DNA of 30,490 nt from DASSWG01 sp041689995 (GCA_041689995.1 JBDNFD010000028.1:1-30490), one strand, 5' to 3'. Counted from the first letter of the stretch, positions 7,017 through 15,417 are shown. Notes: generated by a model not told the origin, from the letters alone. A program made the numbers and translations.

Positions 7017-7759
7017 AAAATTTTGAACTTCACAACAAAATAATTTTGGTCACCGGTGCTTCTTCAGGAATTGGCGCGCAAACCGCCATCACTATTTCCC
7101 AAGCCGGCGGAACGCTTATTCTTTCCGCCAGAAATAAAGAACGTCTTCAACAAACTTTCGAAAAATTGGAAGGAACCGGACATAAAATCATTTCTGCCGA
7201 TCTCACCGACGGAAATCAAATTGAGGCTTTAGTTGATGCGGTTCCAAATTTAGACGGCTTGGTGTTAAGTTCTGGAATGGTTCGGCCTTTTCCCATAAAA
7301 TTCATCGGGGAAAAACAAATTGATGAAATGTTCGATTTAAACTATAAAGCACCAATTATTTTGACAAGTAAACTCTTCAAATCAAAAAAAATAAAACCCT
7401 CCGCTTCGCTAGTGTTCATGTCTTCCATTTCGAGTCATTTTGCCCACAAAGGCGGCGCGTTATATTCGGGAAGCAAAGCCGCGATAAATTCATTCAGCAA
7501 AACAATTGCAATTGAATATGGCATAAAAAAAATTCGATCCAACGTCATTTCCGCTGCTATGGTGAAAACACCGATTTTCGATGAAGCCGAAAAAGCAGTT
7601 TCCAAAGAAATGATGGACAAACACGGCGAAAATTATCCGCTTGGTTTTGGCGAACCGGAAGACGTGGCAAACGCCATTGTCTTTTTACTTTCCGATGCCT
7701 CAAAATGGATCACGGGCACAGAACTTGTTATGGATGGTGGTTTAACAGCAGGACAATAA
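7013..7759 (+). CDS. FabG-like short-chain dehydrogenase/reductase
   Basis: A classical SDR of 248 residues. The cofactor motif TGASSGIG lies at 14-21 and the active-site set is N110, S138, Y151 and K155 (YSGSK). R40 after the second strand (LSARNK) suggests NADPH. The usual NNAG strand-4 motif is replaced by LSSGM. The C-terminus VMDGGLTAG is typical of FabG. It probably reduces the 3-oxoacyl-ACP made by the neighbouring synthases to 3-hydroxyacyl-ACP. The start overlaps the preceding stop by four bases. No dehydratase or enoyl reductase is present nearby, so the local product would stay at the 3-hydroxy stage unless housekeeping enzymes continue. Confidence 0.9.
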   Translation: MKNFELHNKIILVTGASSGIGAQTAITISQAGGTLILSARNKERLQQTFEKLEGTGHKIISADLTDGNQIEALVDAVPNLDGLVLSSGMVRPFPIKFIGEKQIDEMFDLNYKAPIILTSKLFKSKKIKPSASLVFMSSISSHFAHKGGALYSGSKAAINSFSKTIAIEYGIKKIRSNVISAAMVKTPIFDEAEKAVSKEMMDKHGENYPLGFGEPEDVANAIVFLLSDASKWITGTELVMDGGLTAGQ

Positions 7760-7760
7760 C

Positions 7761-7803
7761 GATTATACGATTATACGATTGATGATTTTTGATTGATGAT
7801 TTA
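7761..7803. repeat. Slippage-type simple repeats in spacer
   Basis: GATTATAC occurs twice (7761-7776), followed by two near-copies of GATTGATGATTT (7777-7803). It fills the spacer between the SDR stop and the glycosyltransferase start. No hairpin or promoter is evident. Confidence 0.6.
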
Positions 7804-7831
7804 TTTAACCAACTAATTCATATCCCATAAA

Positions 7832-8752
7832 TTGGATTATTCAGTAATCATACCGGTTTTTAACAGTGAAGAATCTTTGGAAGAACTTTTCCAGAGAACG
7901 ATGGCTACTTTCAAAAGTTTTGCAGATAAACCTACTTTTGAACTCATTTTTGTGGATGACTTTTCCAAAGATAAAAGTTGGAAAATCCTAAAAAAACTGA
8001 AAGATCAATTTCCCAATTTGGTAAAGATAATACGTTTTTCAAAAAATTTTGGTCAACATAACGCTACGTTTTGCGGATTAAAACATGCGAGCGGCGATTA
8101 TTTGATCACCATCGATGACGATCTGCAATTCGCGCCAGAAGATATATCCAAATTAGTTAAAAAAATAAGTTCTGAGGAGCTGGATCTGGTTTATGGAATC
8201 CCAAAATCATCCACCACTTCACTAAAAAATGCCGGAAGCATTGTGTGGAAAAAGGGCAGCAAATTCATGGAAGGAAGTCTTGGCGAAGGTTCTTCATTCC
8301 GGATTTTTAATTCGGTTTTGCTCCAAAATGTATTGCAACACGATCAACATTTTATCTTTTTAGATGAGCTTTTGTTCTGGTACACAGAATGTATTGGTTT
8401 TGTATCAATTGAGAAGAATATCAGAAAGCATGGGAAAACCAGTTATTCTTGGTTCACCACTTTAAAATTCGTCACTTCCATTACTTTTGTGTATGGAACG
8501 TGGCCATTAAAATTGATGACATACGGCGGCGCAATTTTTTCCTTTTTGTCCTTTTTGATCGGTGTGTTTTTTATCGTAAAAAAATACTTTTTGGGAGGAA
8601 CGGTGATGGGTTTCACAGCAATTATCGTAGCCATTTCATTTTCTACAAGTTTGATTTTATTGTGTTTCGGAATAATAGGAAATTACCTAAACAACATTTA
8701 TGTAGTCCTCAACAACAAACCGAATTATTCCATTAAAGAATCGAAGTTATGA
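7832..8752 (+). CDS. GT2 glycosyltransferase, GtrB/DPM1-like, membrane anchored
   Basis: A 306-residue GT-A glycosyltransferase with SVIIPVFN at the N-terminus, RFSKNFGQHNA (68-78) and the metal/nucleotide motif IDDDLQ (94-99). These features match the family that transfers a sugar from a nucleotide donor to a polyprenyl phosphate (GtrB, ArnC, dolichol-phosphate mannose synthase). Two hydrophobic C-terminal segments (about 222-256 and 262-292) anchor it in the inner membrane. The start must be TTG 7832, because a stop at 7814 lies in frame and no ATG or GTG intervenes. It overlaps the acetyltransferase by four bases. Its product, a polyprenyl-phosphate sugar, is the donor type used by GT-C enzymes such as the TMTC-like protein at 15794. 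Confidence 0.85.
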   Translation: MDYSVIIPVFNSEESLEELFQRTMATFKSFADKPTFELIFVDDFSKDKSWKILKKLKDQFPNLVKIIRFSKNFGQHNATFCGLKHASGDYLITIDDDLQFAPEDISKLVKKISSEELDLVYGIPKSSTTSLKNAGSIVWKKGSKFMEGSLGEGSSFRIFNSVLLQNVLQHDQHFIFLDELLFWYTECIGFVSIEKNIRKHGKTSYSWFTTLKFVTSITFVYGTWPLKLMTYGGAIFSFLSFLIGVFFIVKKYFLGGTVMGFTAIIVAISFSTSLILLCFGIIGNYLNNIYVVLNNKPNYSIKESKL

Positions 8753-9402
8753 TCCTCCGAAAATATGGATTAGAATTTTCCAGACTTCGTGAAAACGATA
8801 TCGAACTGGTTCGAAAAATGCGGAATAAAACCGCAATTAAAAACCGAATGTTTTATCAAAAGAATATTTCCGAAAGTGAACAAAAGGCTTGGTTTCAAAA
8901 GATCAATACCATTTATAATTACTATTTCATCATTTCCAATAAGGGAAATAAAATTGGATTAATACACGGAAATGTGCTTTCCTTTGAAGATAGAATCGCG
9001 GAAGGCGGCATGTTCATTTGGGACGAAAATTCCCAAAAATCCCATTTGCCGGTCATTTCCTCGATTTGTTTGGCCGATCTTACTTTTCTGATTATGGAAA
9101 TGAAAAAAACCAAAGCAGAAATCCGAACGGATAATCCGCGTGCAATTGATTATAACCTGAAATTGGGATATGAAATCACCGAGAAAATAGAAGATGAAAA
9201 AAAATTGAAGATGGAACTGACCAAAAAAAACTATTTTGAAAAAGCGGGCGAAATTCGACAAATGATAAAACGCATCGGTCGTGATTTCAAGGATATTTCG
9301 TGGAACGACATTGAATTTACTCAAGATTATCCAGATTATTTGTACACGGGATTGCCGGAATATTTACAAGAAAAAATAAACCAAAAACAGACCTATGAAT
9401 AA
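8749..9402 (+). CDS. GNAT-family N-acetyltransferase
   Basis: A 217-residue protein. Residues 1-155 read as a GNAT fold: RLRENDIELVRKMRN at the start (the family's first strand and helix, as in PseH and RimJ), IGLIHGNV in the middle, and the terminal strand region RAIDYNLKLGYEI, where an N.ra...Y.klGF-type motif packs against CoA. About 60 charged residues follow the fold. It probably transfers an acetyl or larger acyl group to an amine, perhaps an amino sugar, since sugar N-acyltransferases of this type sit in glycan clusters. It overlaps both neighbours (4 and 8 bases), so it belongs to the operon. The exact acceptor is unknown. Confidence 0.75.
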   Translation: MILRKYGLEFSRLRENDIELVRKMRNKTAIKNRMFYQKNISESEQKAWFQKINTIYNYYFIISNKGNKIGLIHGNVLSFEDRIAEGGMFIWDENSQKSHLPVISSICLADLTFLIMEMKKTKAEIRTDNPRAIDYNLKLGYEITEKIEDEKKLKMELTKKNYFEKAGEIRQMIKRIGRDFKDISWNDIEFTQDYPDYLYTGLPEYLQEKINQKQTYE

Positions 9403-10450
9403 TTCAATGGGCATCACAAAAGCCAATCGGTTACTTTATGGGTATTTTCAGGTGATAGATCATTTTTTTGGTCGGCCCAATACATTTCGCCTACACAACG
9501 ATAGTCGGCGTAAATTGTACAAAGATTTGCATCGACAACTTGCTGAAAACGGGGAAGGAAAAGAAATTTTAGTGGAAAGAAGAAAAAATCTTTCCCAAAA
9601 AGATTTCAGAAAAAAATATCTTAAAAACGGGATTCCGGTCATTTTAGACGGAGCCGCAAAAGATTGGCCCTGTGTAAAAAAATGGAACTTGGATTATTTC
9701 AACGAACTTCACGGCGAAGATGAAATCGTGATCACTGGCGATAATATTCGCGAAAAGGCCTTCGAAATTCTGCGTTTAAAAGATCTGATCGAAAACATCA
9801 AAACCGGCGGCACCAAATACTATCGGTTTTATCCTTTGCTTTCCAGACATCCCGAACACATTCAAGATTTTGATTACAAATGGTTGCGAAGCCGAAAAGC
9901 AAAACGAAGTATCGGGGAATTTTTTCAGGTTTTTATCGGCGGAAAAGGCACTGGCACGCCGATGCACAACTCCACGGGGGGAAATTTGTTTACCCAAGTT
10001 TACGGCGAAAAAAAATTCTTTCTGTACCCGCCCAACAAAACCATCATTGTCGATCCGGAACCTGGCGCCAATTTGCACCGTTCCGCGCCATACAAATCCG
10101 CCGCAGGACCCTTCGATCCGTTCAATCCAAATTATGAAACGCCTTATACATTGTTCAAATATATTGACAATTATGCGGCTTATTTAAAACCGGGTGACGT
10201 GCTTTTCAATCCGCCACATTATTGGCATGCGGTCACCAATATCACCGATTCTATTGGTGTTGGCTATCGCTGGTGGTCACCATTAAATTCAATGAAAATT
10301 AACTTTTTGTACAGTTTTCTGGATATGTGCGTGATAAAACCGCCCGTCTGGAAACTTCATAAAATGTTCGGGACAGATTACAATTTGTTGCATTTGATGG
10401 AAACAGGAAATCTCGAAGAATATCTTTCGAATAAAAATGCTGAAAAATGA
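9395..10450 (+). CDS. JmjC/cupin_8 Fe(II)/2OG oxygenase-like protein, HNS variant
   Basis: A 351-residue member of the JmjC-like cupin family to which the asparaginyl hydroxylase FIH belongs. Aligning by eye with FIH (H199-x-D201, K214, H279) gives H191-N-S193, K206 in YGEKK and H278 in NPPHYWHAV. Both metal histidines and the 2OG-binding lysine are kept, but the iron-binding aspartate is Ser. N-terminal to the barrel is a helical segment (about 1-75), then GIPVILDGAAKDWP (79-92), the usual entry to this fold. It overlaps the GNAT gene by eight bases and the SRPBCC gene by four, and is a close paralog of the protein at 10997. It could be a halogenase, a two-His hydroxylase like AspH, or an inactive binder. 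Function is inferred. Confidence 0.8.
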   Translation: MNNSMGITKANRLLYGYFQVIDHFFGRPNTFRLHNDSRRKLYKDLHRQLAENGEGKEILVERRKNLSQKDFRKKYLKNGIPVILDGAAKDWPCVKKWNLDYFNELHGEDEIVITGDNIREKAFEILRLKDLIENIKTGGTKYYRFYPLLSRHPEHIQDFDYKWLRSRKAKRSIGEFFQVFIGGKGTGTPMHNSTGGNLFTQVYGEKKFFLYPPNKTIIVDPEPGANLHRSAPYKSAAGPFDPFNPNYETPYTLFKYIDNYAAYLKPGDVLFNPPHYWHAVTNITDSIGVGYRWWSPLNSMKINFLYSFLDMCVIKPPVWKLHKMFGTDYNLLHLMETGNLEEYLSNKNAEK

Positions 10451-10983
10451 TCCTTCCTAATTATCAATACCAAGTAACCACTCGGAAAAATTTCCAAATA
10501 AAAGGGGAATTAACCATTGAAGGTGCAAAAGAAAAATTATGGCAAATCATCACCTCGCCGGGACATTTGGAAAAATTCCATCCATTTGTAAAAGAACATA
10601 TTAAAACCGAAAAATGGCATGGAATTGGTGCAAAAGATTCTGGAAGTTTTTATAGCGGAAAAAAAATAAACCGTGTCGTAACCGAATGGAAAGAAGGATC
10701 GTCCTACATCATCAAAATGAAAAACGACGATGGGAGTAACACCACGGTGCGGTTTGGTTTAACTGAATTGTCATCCATGAAAACAGCTTTTTTCATAACG
10801 ATTCAAACGGACGCTTACCGAAAAATACCACGACCATTTTGGCCTATTTTTGCACGTTTTTTTTTGGTGCCGTCTTTCAAAAAATACCTATATTCGATTT
10901 TAAATGGATTGGCATATTACAGTACAACTGGTAACAAAATCAAAAAGAATCAATTTGGTCGCCACCGTAAATTTTCACCTTAA
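10447..10983 (+). CDS. SRPBCC / START-like ligand-binding protein
   Basis: A 178-residue protein. Residues about 10-145 resemble the SRPBCC (polyketide cyclase/Bet v1) helix-grip fold: FQIKGELTIEGAKEKLWQII, then ITSPGHLEKFHPFV, with alternating beta strands such as INRVVTEWKEGSSYIIKM. The fold has a deep hydrophobic pocket that binds lipids, polyketides or aromatics. The C-terminal part is basic (KIKKNQFGRHRK). It lies between two JmjC/cupin genes and overlaps the first, so a hydrophobic substrate or intermediate shared with those proteins is a fair guess. There are no catalytic residues I can assign, and no signal peptide. Confidence 0.65.
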   Translation: MILPNYQYQVTTRKNFQIKGELTIEGAKEKLWQIITSPGHLEKFHPFVKEHIKTEKWHGIGAKDSGSFYSGKKINRVVTEWKEGSSYIIKMKNDDGSNTTVRFGLTELSSMKTAFFITIQTDAYRKIPRPFWPIFARFFLVPSFKKYLYSILNGLAYYSTTGNKIKKNQFGRHRKFSP

Positions 10984-10996
10984 TAAGTAAGCAATT

Positions 10997-12064
10997 ATGG
11001 AAAATCCTCGGGAAAATATCACTTTTCCACAACGCTTTGAGTATGGCATCTATCAGTTTATGGATCATTTTATGACTCGTAAAATCGCCTTTTCACTCAC
11101 CGCTGATTTACGGAGAAATTTGTACAAACGGGTGCGGAAAAACTTGGAGAAAAGCGGGGAAGGAAAAGTGCTCCCCATAGAAAAGCGAAAAAATATTTCC
11201 ATTGAGGAACTTCAAAAAAACTATATAGAAAAAGGACTCCCAGTGGTGATCGAAGGAGGCGCGAAAGATTGGGATTGCGTTAAAAAATGGTCCTTGGAAT
11301 ATTTCAAGGATCTTCACGGGCAAGATGAAATTTTGGTTGTGGACAGCAAACATATCGATTCCGCTTATGAAAAAATCACTTTAGCCGATTTGATTGATAA
11401 CATTCGCGATGGAGGATCAAAATATTACCGATTTTATCCATTGCTTTCCGAACACCCGCAACATCTGGCCGATTTTGATTATAATTGGTTGAAAAAAGCC
11501 AAGCATGAAAAGACATGGTTCGAAGCCTTTCAGGTATTTATTGGCGGAAAAGGTACCGAAAGTCCTTTGCACAATGCAATGGCCCCCAATCTTTTCGTAC
11601 AAGTTTATGGCGAGAAACGATGGTCGCTTATTTCCCCGAAACACAGCATTATTGTCGATCCTGATCCGATTCGGAATATCTATCGCGGTGCGCCGTTCCG
11701 GAAAAATAACTATCCTTTCAACCCATTCGATCCAGATTATGAAAAACCTTTTGAACTGTTCAAATATGTCGATAGGTATGACTTCGTATTAAAACCCGGC
11801 GACATTTTGTTCAATCCCCCTTTTTGGTGGCATGCCGTTGTAAATCAGACCGATTCCATTGGTGTTGGTTACCGGTGGATTCCGAAAAATGCATATTGTT
11901 TTAAGCAAAACTTCTTGTATTCATTTTTGGATCATTTTGCCATGAAACCACCCATTTGGAAAGGCTACAAACTTTCAAAAAAAGATACGAATTTGGTTCA
12001 TTTGGCGGAAGATGGCCGTTTGGAAGCCTTTTTAAAAAGACAGGAAATGACGACTAACGAATAA
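10997..12064 (+). CDS. JmjC/cupin_8 Fe(II)/2OG oxygenase-like protein, HNA variant
   Basis: A 355-residue paralog of the protein at 9395, similar along its whole length (shared KKW.L.YF..LHG, KYYRFYPLLS, FQVFIGGKGT, KPGD.LFNPP, DSIGVGYRW). The metal site reads H192-N-A194, K207 and H279 (NPPFWWHAV), so the carboxylate ligand is Ala, as in SyrB2-type halogenases. The 13-base gap to the SRPBCC gene and the shared orientation make it the last gene of the operon. Two diverged copies flanking one small binding protein suggest a working set, either a heterodimer or two positions modified on one molecule. Enzymatic activity remains unproven. Confidence 0.8.
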   Translation: MENPRENITFPQRFEYGIYQFMDHFMTRKIAFSLTADLRRNLYKRVRKNLEKSGEGKVLPIEKRKNISIEELQKNYIEKGLPVVIEGGAKDWDCVKKWSLEYFKDLHGQDEILVVDSKHIDSAYEKITLADLIDNIRDGGSKYYRFYPLLSEHPQHLADFDYNWLKKAKHEKTWFEAFQVFIGGKGTESPLHNAMAPNLFVQVYGEKRWSLISPKHSIIVDPDPIRNIYRGAPFRKNNYPFNPFDPDYEKPFELFKYVDRYDFVLKPGDILFNPPFWWHAVVNQTDSIGVGYRWIPKNAYCFKQNFLYSFLDHFAMKPPIWKGYKLSKKDTNLVHLAEDGRLEAFLKRQEMTTNE

Positions 12065-12122
12065 TTTTTCAGCAAATCCAAGAACTTGGAAATATGGAAT
12101 CAACTATTTATTCATCAATTCA

Positions 12123-12860
12123 CTAAAAAATCGCACGAATCCGCAATACCACTTGAAAAATTCCGGCAACGCATAAAAGCATCAAACCTTTACAAATTCT
12201 TGGGAGAGCTTGCATAGGTTTTATAGTTTGTAGGATTTGTTGCATAACCAAACTTGCGAGCACCATACTGCAAACCGTGAATTTTTTACGTGCAAATTCT
12301 GGACGCAAAACATCGATGATCAAAACGTAACGTCTTTCGTTCGAAAGGTTCCACGCTTCGTGACGCGCGGCATCGTTGAAAACCAAGACCTTTCCTTCTT
12401 CCCAAGAACGCTCATCATATTTCACTTTAAAACCACATTCAGGCAAAGTTGCAGGTACTTTTAATGCAAGATGGGAGCGCATTATTGCGTTGGTATCACC
12501 GCGATGGGGTTTTATTTTTACTCCCGGCTCCAAAATACTGACCGATGCCGAAAGCGCATTTGGGATTTTATTAAGAATTTCGCAGGTTTTTGGACATAAT
12601 CGCATGTTTTTCTTCACTTTCCAACCCCAAAGGAAAAAGGTGAATGTTTTCCAACTTTTCTTTTTGGTAACAAGGTTTTCATCAAAATAAGGTTTGATCT
12701 GCCGTGCATGATCTTGAATGAACAATTCAACTTCTTGAGCAATTATTTTCCAATCTTTCTCTAAAGTTTTTACCCAAGGCAATTTTGTTTTGTCATAAAA
12801 ACCAATACCGTCATCTTCGGAAACGCCTTCTTGAAAAGAATACCAGATTTTTGAAGCCAA
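12123..12860 (-). CDS. Aspartyl/asparaginyl beta-hydroxylase-family oxygenase with C-terminal membrane tail
   Basis: A 245-residue AspH/LpxO-type Fe(II)/2OG dioxygenase. The family motif is clear: EPGVKIKPHRGDTN with H119-R-G121, distal H167 in DAARHEAWN and R177 in NERRYVLIID for 2OG. This family naturally uses two histidines with Gly at the carboxylate position. Known members hydroxylate Asp/Asn in proteins, free amino acids, or lipid A acyl chains (LpxO). The last ~55 residues form two hydrophobic stretches (about 192-212 and 226-242), suggesting membrane association, as in LpxO. The start is TTG 12860, since no ATG occurs in frame until residue 86. It is convergent with the JmjC operon and ends 58 bases from it. 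Confidence 0.8.
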   Translation of the reverse strand: MASKIWYSFQEGVSEDDGIGFYDKTKLPWVKTLEKDWKIIAQEVELFIQDHARQIKPYFDENLVTKKKSWKTFTFFLWGWKVKKNMRLCPKTCEILNKIPNALSASVSILEPGVKIKPHRGDTNAIMRSHLALKVPATLPECGFKVKYDERSWEEGKVLVFNDAARHEAWNLSNERRYVLIIDVLRPEFARKKFTVCSMVLASLVMQQILQTIKPMQALPRICKGLMLLCVAGIFQVVLRIRAIF

Positions 12861-12914
12861 TTTTATAATTTGTTTAGGAAATAAAATATTTTACTGGAAT
12901 TCGGTGAAAATTAT

Positions 12915-14144
12915 CTATTTCACCAAAAACTTTATGATTGTAGACTCACCATTCATCCTAGTCTTACAAAAATAAATCCCCTTTAAAATATTCGGTAAAT
13001 GCTGAGTTATTTCTTGGAAACCTTCTTGCAATGAATAAGTGTTGCTGATTATTTTTCTACCCCCAAAACCGTAAATAATCAATTTAGCTTTTCCAGCTCG
13101 TGTGGGATTCACTTCCAAAGTGATTTGTTCTTTTGCCGGATTAGGATAAAAATTTTGAATTAAATCTATTTTGGAAGATAAACTCGGCATAGTAGATATT
13201 TTTTCCTTCTCATCTTGGATTTGCTCCTCGGTCACACATATCGAAAAACATTCCTCGCATTGACCAACATCTTCTTGAGAAACAAGCAGACAGACTTGAT
13301 AGGTGCCTGCCTGCGTGTAAGCATGATAAACCTGAGAACCATTAACTGGAGGTGTCCCATCTCCAAAATCCCAAGTATCGCTACTACCGCCGATTTGATT
13401 ATTGGCTGTAAAGGAAAAGTAATTGTAGGCTATATTAAAAAAATAAGAAAAATTAGCAATACAGGGAGTATTTATAGAGCAAATGCTGAAATTATCAAAA
13501 CCTAATCCAATATTATTTTGTTTTGTACCTATATATTCAACAACAATACGATCAAAAGGAGTAGAGGAATTGAACGCAAAGGGAGCAGTTCCCCCATCTC
13601 CACCTAGAGTAGCACTTGGACATAGTGTTTGTGAGGCCACAGGTATAAATGTTCCCCCACTATTTTGAAAAGCAGTGAGTTTCCATATTTCCTCTGTACC
13701 ATCTGCGGTAAAATCAATATCAAGTATTTGGCCGCTTGTCTTCGAGCTCGGGGACGCGTACTCTATAATTAGAGCCTTGATTGTACTCGCTTCTGACAAT
13801 CCAATCCCATCTGTTAAAAAGTAACAATCAGGTCCTACAACATATGAGGGCAAGGTAAGGGATATCATATCATCTGTAGTGTAATCCTGACATGTGGTAT
13901 TCAAAGGGCCTTTAAATGCAATTTTTGGGGAGCCAACCTTTGCCAGTACAGGTTGTCCAATAATATTATATACCCCGGGGCTAACTTTTTCCCCAAGGTA
14001 AAAAGTCACACAGCATTCATCCATACAAAATTGATTAGTCACTTTATTTCCTTCCTGTATGGACAAATTCTCAAAATCTATTATTTGTCCTTTAGCAATC
14101 GAAACTACAAATAGCATTACGAGTAAAAGATTAAAATGTTTCAT
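12915..14144 (-). CDS. Secreted PKD-domain protein with T9SS sorting tail
   Basis: A 409-residue secreted protein. Residues 1-19 are a Sec signal peptide (FVVSIAKG cleavage region). Residues 20-235 are Cys-rich and unrecognised. A PKD domain with the hallmark WDFGDGTPP lies at about 235-300. A type IX secretion tail (NFYPNPAKEQITLEV, then GIYFCKTRMNGESTIIKFLVK) ends the protein, so it should cross the outer membrane and be anchored or released. PKD domains usually bind glycans or proteins in surface adhesins and enzymes; no catalytic domain is seen. It lies between the AspH-like gene (54 bases) and the sulfotransferase on the same strand, so its extracellular product may be a substrate or a passenger of the locus. 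Confidence 0.85.
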   Translation of the reverse strand: MKHFNLLLVMLFVVSIAKGQIIDFENLSIQEGNKVTNQFCMDECCVTFYLGEKVSPGVYNIIGQPVLAKVGSPKIAFKGPLNTTCQDYTTDDMISLTLPSYVVGPDCYFLTDGIGLSEASTIKALIIEYASPSSKTSGQILDIDFTADGTEEIWKLTAFQNSGGTFIPVASQTLCPSATLGGDGGTAPFAFNSSTPFDRIVVEYIGTKQNNIGLGFDNFSICSINTPCIANFSYFFNIAYNYFSFTANNQIGGSSDTWDFGDGTPPVNGSQVYHAYTQAGTYQVCLLVSQEDVGQCEECFSICVTEEQIQDEKEKISTMPSLSSKIDLIQNFYPNPAKEQITLEVNPTRAGKAKLIIYGFGGRKIISNTYSLQEGFQEITQHLPNILKGIYFCKTRMNGESTIIKFLVK

Positions 14145-14250
14145 GATAAATAATTTTAGAGTTTAATCATTCTTTTTCTAAATAAATATAAGAATTTAAT
14201 TTTGGTACTCAATAGAAGAGGCAATAATTTTAAAATATTTTGACAAGAAG

Positions 14251-14258
14251 CAAAATTA
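14251..14258 (-). promoter_or_regulatory. Candidate -7 promoter element for the PKD gene
   Basis: On the minus strand it reads TAATTTTG, an exact match to the Bacteroidota TAnnTTTG element, about 107 bases upstream of the PKD start. A TTTG (CAAA 14274-14277 on plus) lies 15 bases further upstream, slightly closer than the usual -33 spacing. The DNA is AT-rich, so chance matches are likely. Confidence 0.3.
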
Positions 14259-14289
14259 TTTCAATGATACCAACAAATTATTTATGCGC

Positions 14290-15372
14290 TCAAAAAAGCA
14301 ATTTAAACATCAATTTCACTCGTATTTTTCGGGCAGCCTTTCGCCAGAACATCGGTGTCTTATAATAGGTTTTGATTATTTGTTTGCGACTTACATGAGT
14401 TATTTTCTGAAACAACGTGGGGGTTTTCCATTCTTGAGGTTTGTACAAAGGCTCATAGGTATAATTTTTCATCTTCTCTGCCGTGATTCCTTCCACTAAA
14501 CGAATTTGATTTTCAGGCATTTCTTCCTTCCATTTGTCCAAGGAGTTGGTGTTTATTGGGGTGGCTAAATTCTTGTGAAATTTAGAAAAGATTTTTAGTT
14601 GCATTTCTTTCTTATGATCCGGCTCTTTTTCATCTACAAGTTCCTTAAATGCGGATATTTTTTTGTGGTACTCCAGGACAGATGCTTGAAAACCAACGCC
14701 TAAGAAATGAAAAACCGATTTGAGGCAATCTGTTGGGCCATTTACCAAATCTTCATATTTTAAAGAAAAAAATTGTTCAGGGAATTTGGACTTTGTTTTC
14801 GCAATTAATTGCTCATAATCCCTCCACATCAAAGCCGCCGAAACGACGTTCGGATAAAAACCTGCCTTGATCTGTGAAAGGCACACCGCCCGCGGGTCAC
14901 GCGCCAAATGGATGAATTTCGCTTCGGGAAAAACCTGGAGCAGTTCTGGGATTTGCAGCGTATTTATTGGATTCTTATCCCCGATAATCCGTATTTCTTT
15001 TTTTTCGTACAAAGAAATAAAATTAAGGTGCACAAGCCGGCAAAGTTTTCCAAAATCAGTGTTTTCGGGTTGTGACAGAATTTGATCCCTTAGTTTCTTT
15101 CTATCAATTTCCCACAGGGAATGGATTTTTTCTTCCCAAAATAAATCCTTATAAAAGGCTTCCAGCAAATTTTTATTCCACTTTTTTTTATGGGCATATT
15201 TTTTAAAGAGAAAAATAATGAACAGGCTTTCAAATGAAACGCGGACATGAGGATGTGCATCGAGCAACAACTGCAACAATGTACTCCCTGACCTGCCCAT
15301 TCCAACAATAAAAAAAATGGGAAGATCAGAATTTTCAGAAAATCCTTTTTTTCCTTCAGTTTGAATTTTCAT
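14290..15372 (-). CDS. P-loop sulfotransferase
   Basis: A 360-residue sulfotransferase that would move sulfate from PAPS to a hydroxyl or amine. The 5'-phosphosulfate loop IVGMGRSGSTLLQ lies at about 22-34, and the 3'-phosphate motif LARDPRAVCLSQ in the middle, followed by LKYEDLV. A longer frame begins at 15426, but the ATG at 15372 precedes the conserved core and the extra 18 residues look like spacer. The protein has no signal peptide and is therefore cytosolic, acting on an intermediate before export. It resembles the broken gene at 17742-18729 (same GDKNPI motif), so the locus once had two related sulfotransferases. Acceptor unknown. Confidence 0.85.
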   Translation of the reverse strand: MKIQTEGKKGFSENSDLPIFFIVGMGRSGSTLLQLLLDAHPHVRVSFESLFIIFLFKKYAHKKKWNKNLLEAFYKDLFWEEKIHSLWEIDRKKLRDQILSQPENTDFGKLCRLVHLNFISLYEKKEIRIIGDKNPINTLQIPELLQVFPEAKFIHLARDPRAVCLSQIKAGFYPNVVSAALMWRDYEQLIAKTKSKFPEQFFSLKYEDLVNGPTDCLKSVFHFLGVGFQASVLEYHKKISAFKELVDEKEPDHKKEMQLKIFSKFHKNLATPINTNSLDKWKEEMPENQIRLVEGITAEKMKNYTYEPLYKPQEWKTPTLFQKITHVSRKQIIKTYYKTPMFWRKAARKIRVKLMFKLLF

Positions 15373-15417
15373 GATTTTCACTTGGCAAAAAGCGAATTTA
15401 AAACAAAAATTTGAATT

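Noticed and set aside
4559..12064. Aryl polyene / flexirubin or dialkylresorcinol cluster
   Set aside because: No ammonia-lyase, AMP-ligase, KASII-type chain elongation pair, dehydratase or DarA/DarB-type proteins; the ketosynthases are KASIII-type and one ACP only.
12077..12090. 14-base palindrome TCCAAGAACTTGGA between the JmjC and AspH genes as a terminator
   Set aside because: The hairpin has almost no loop and no T run follows. It could be an operator or chance; I see no support for either.
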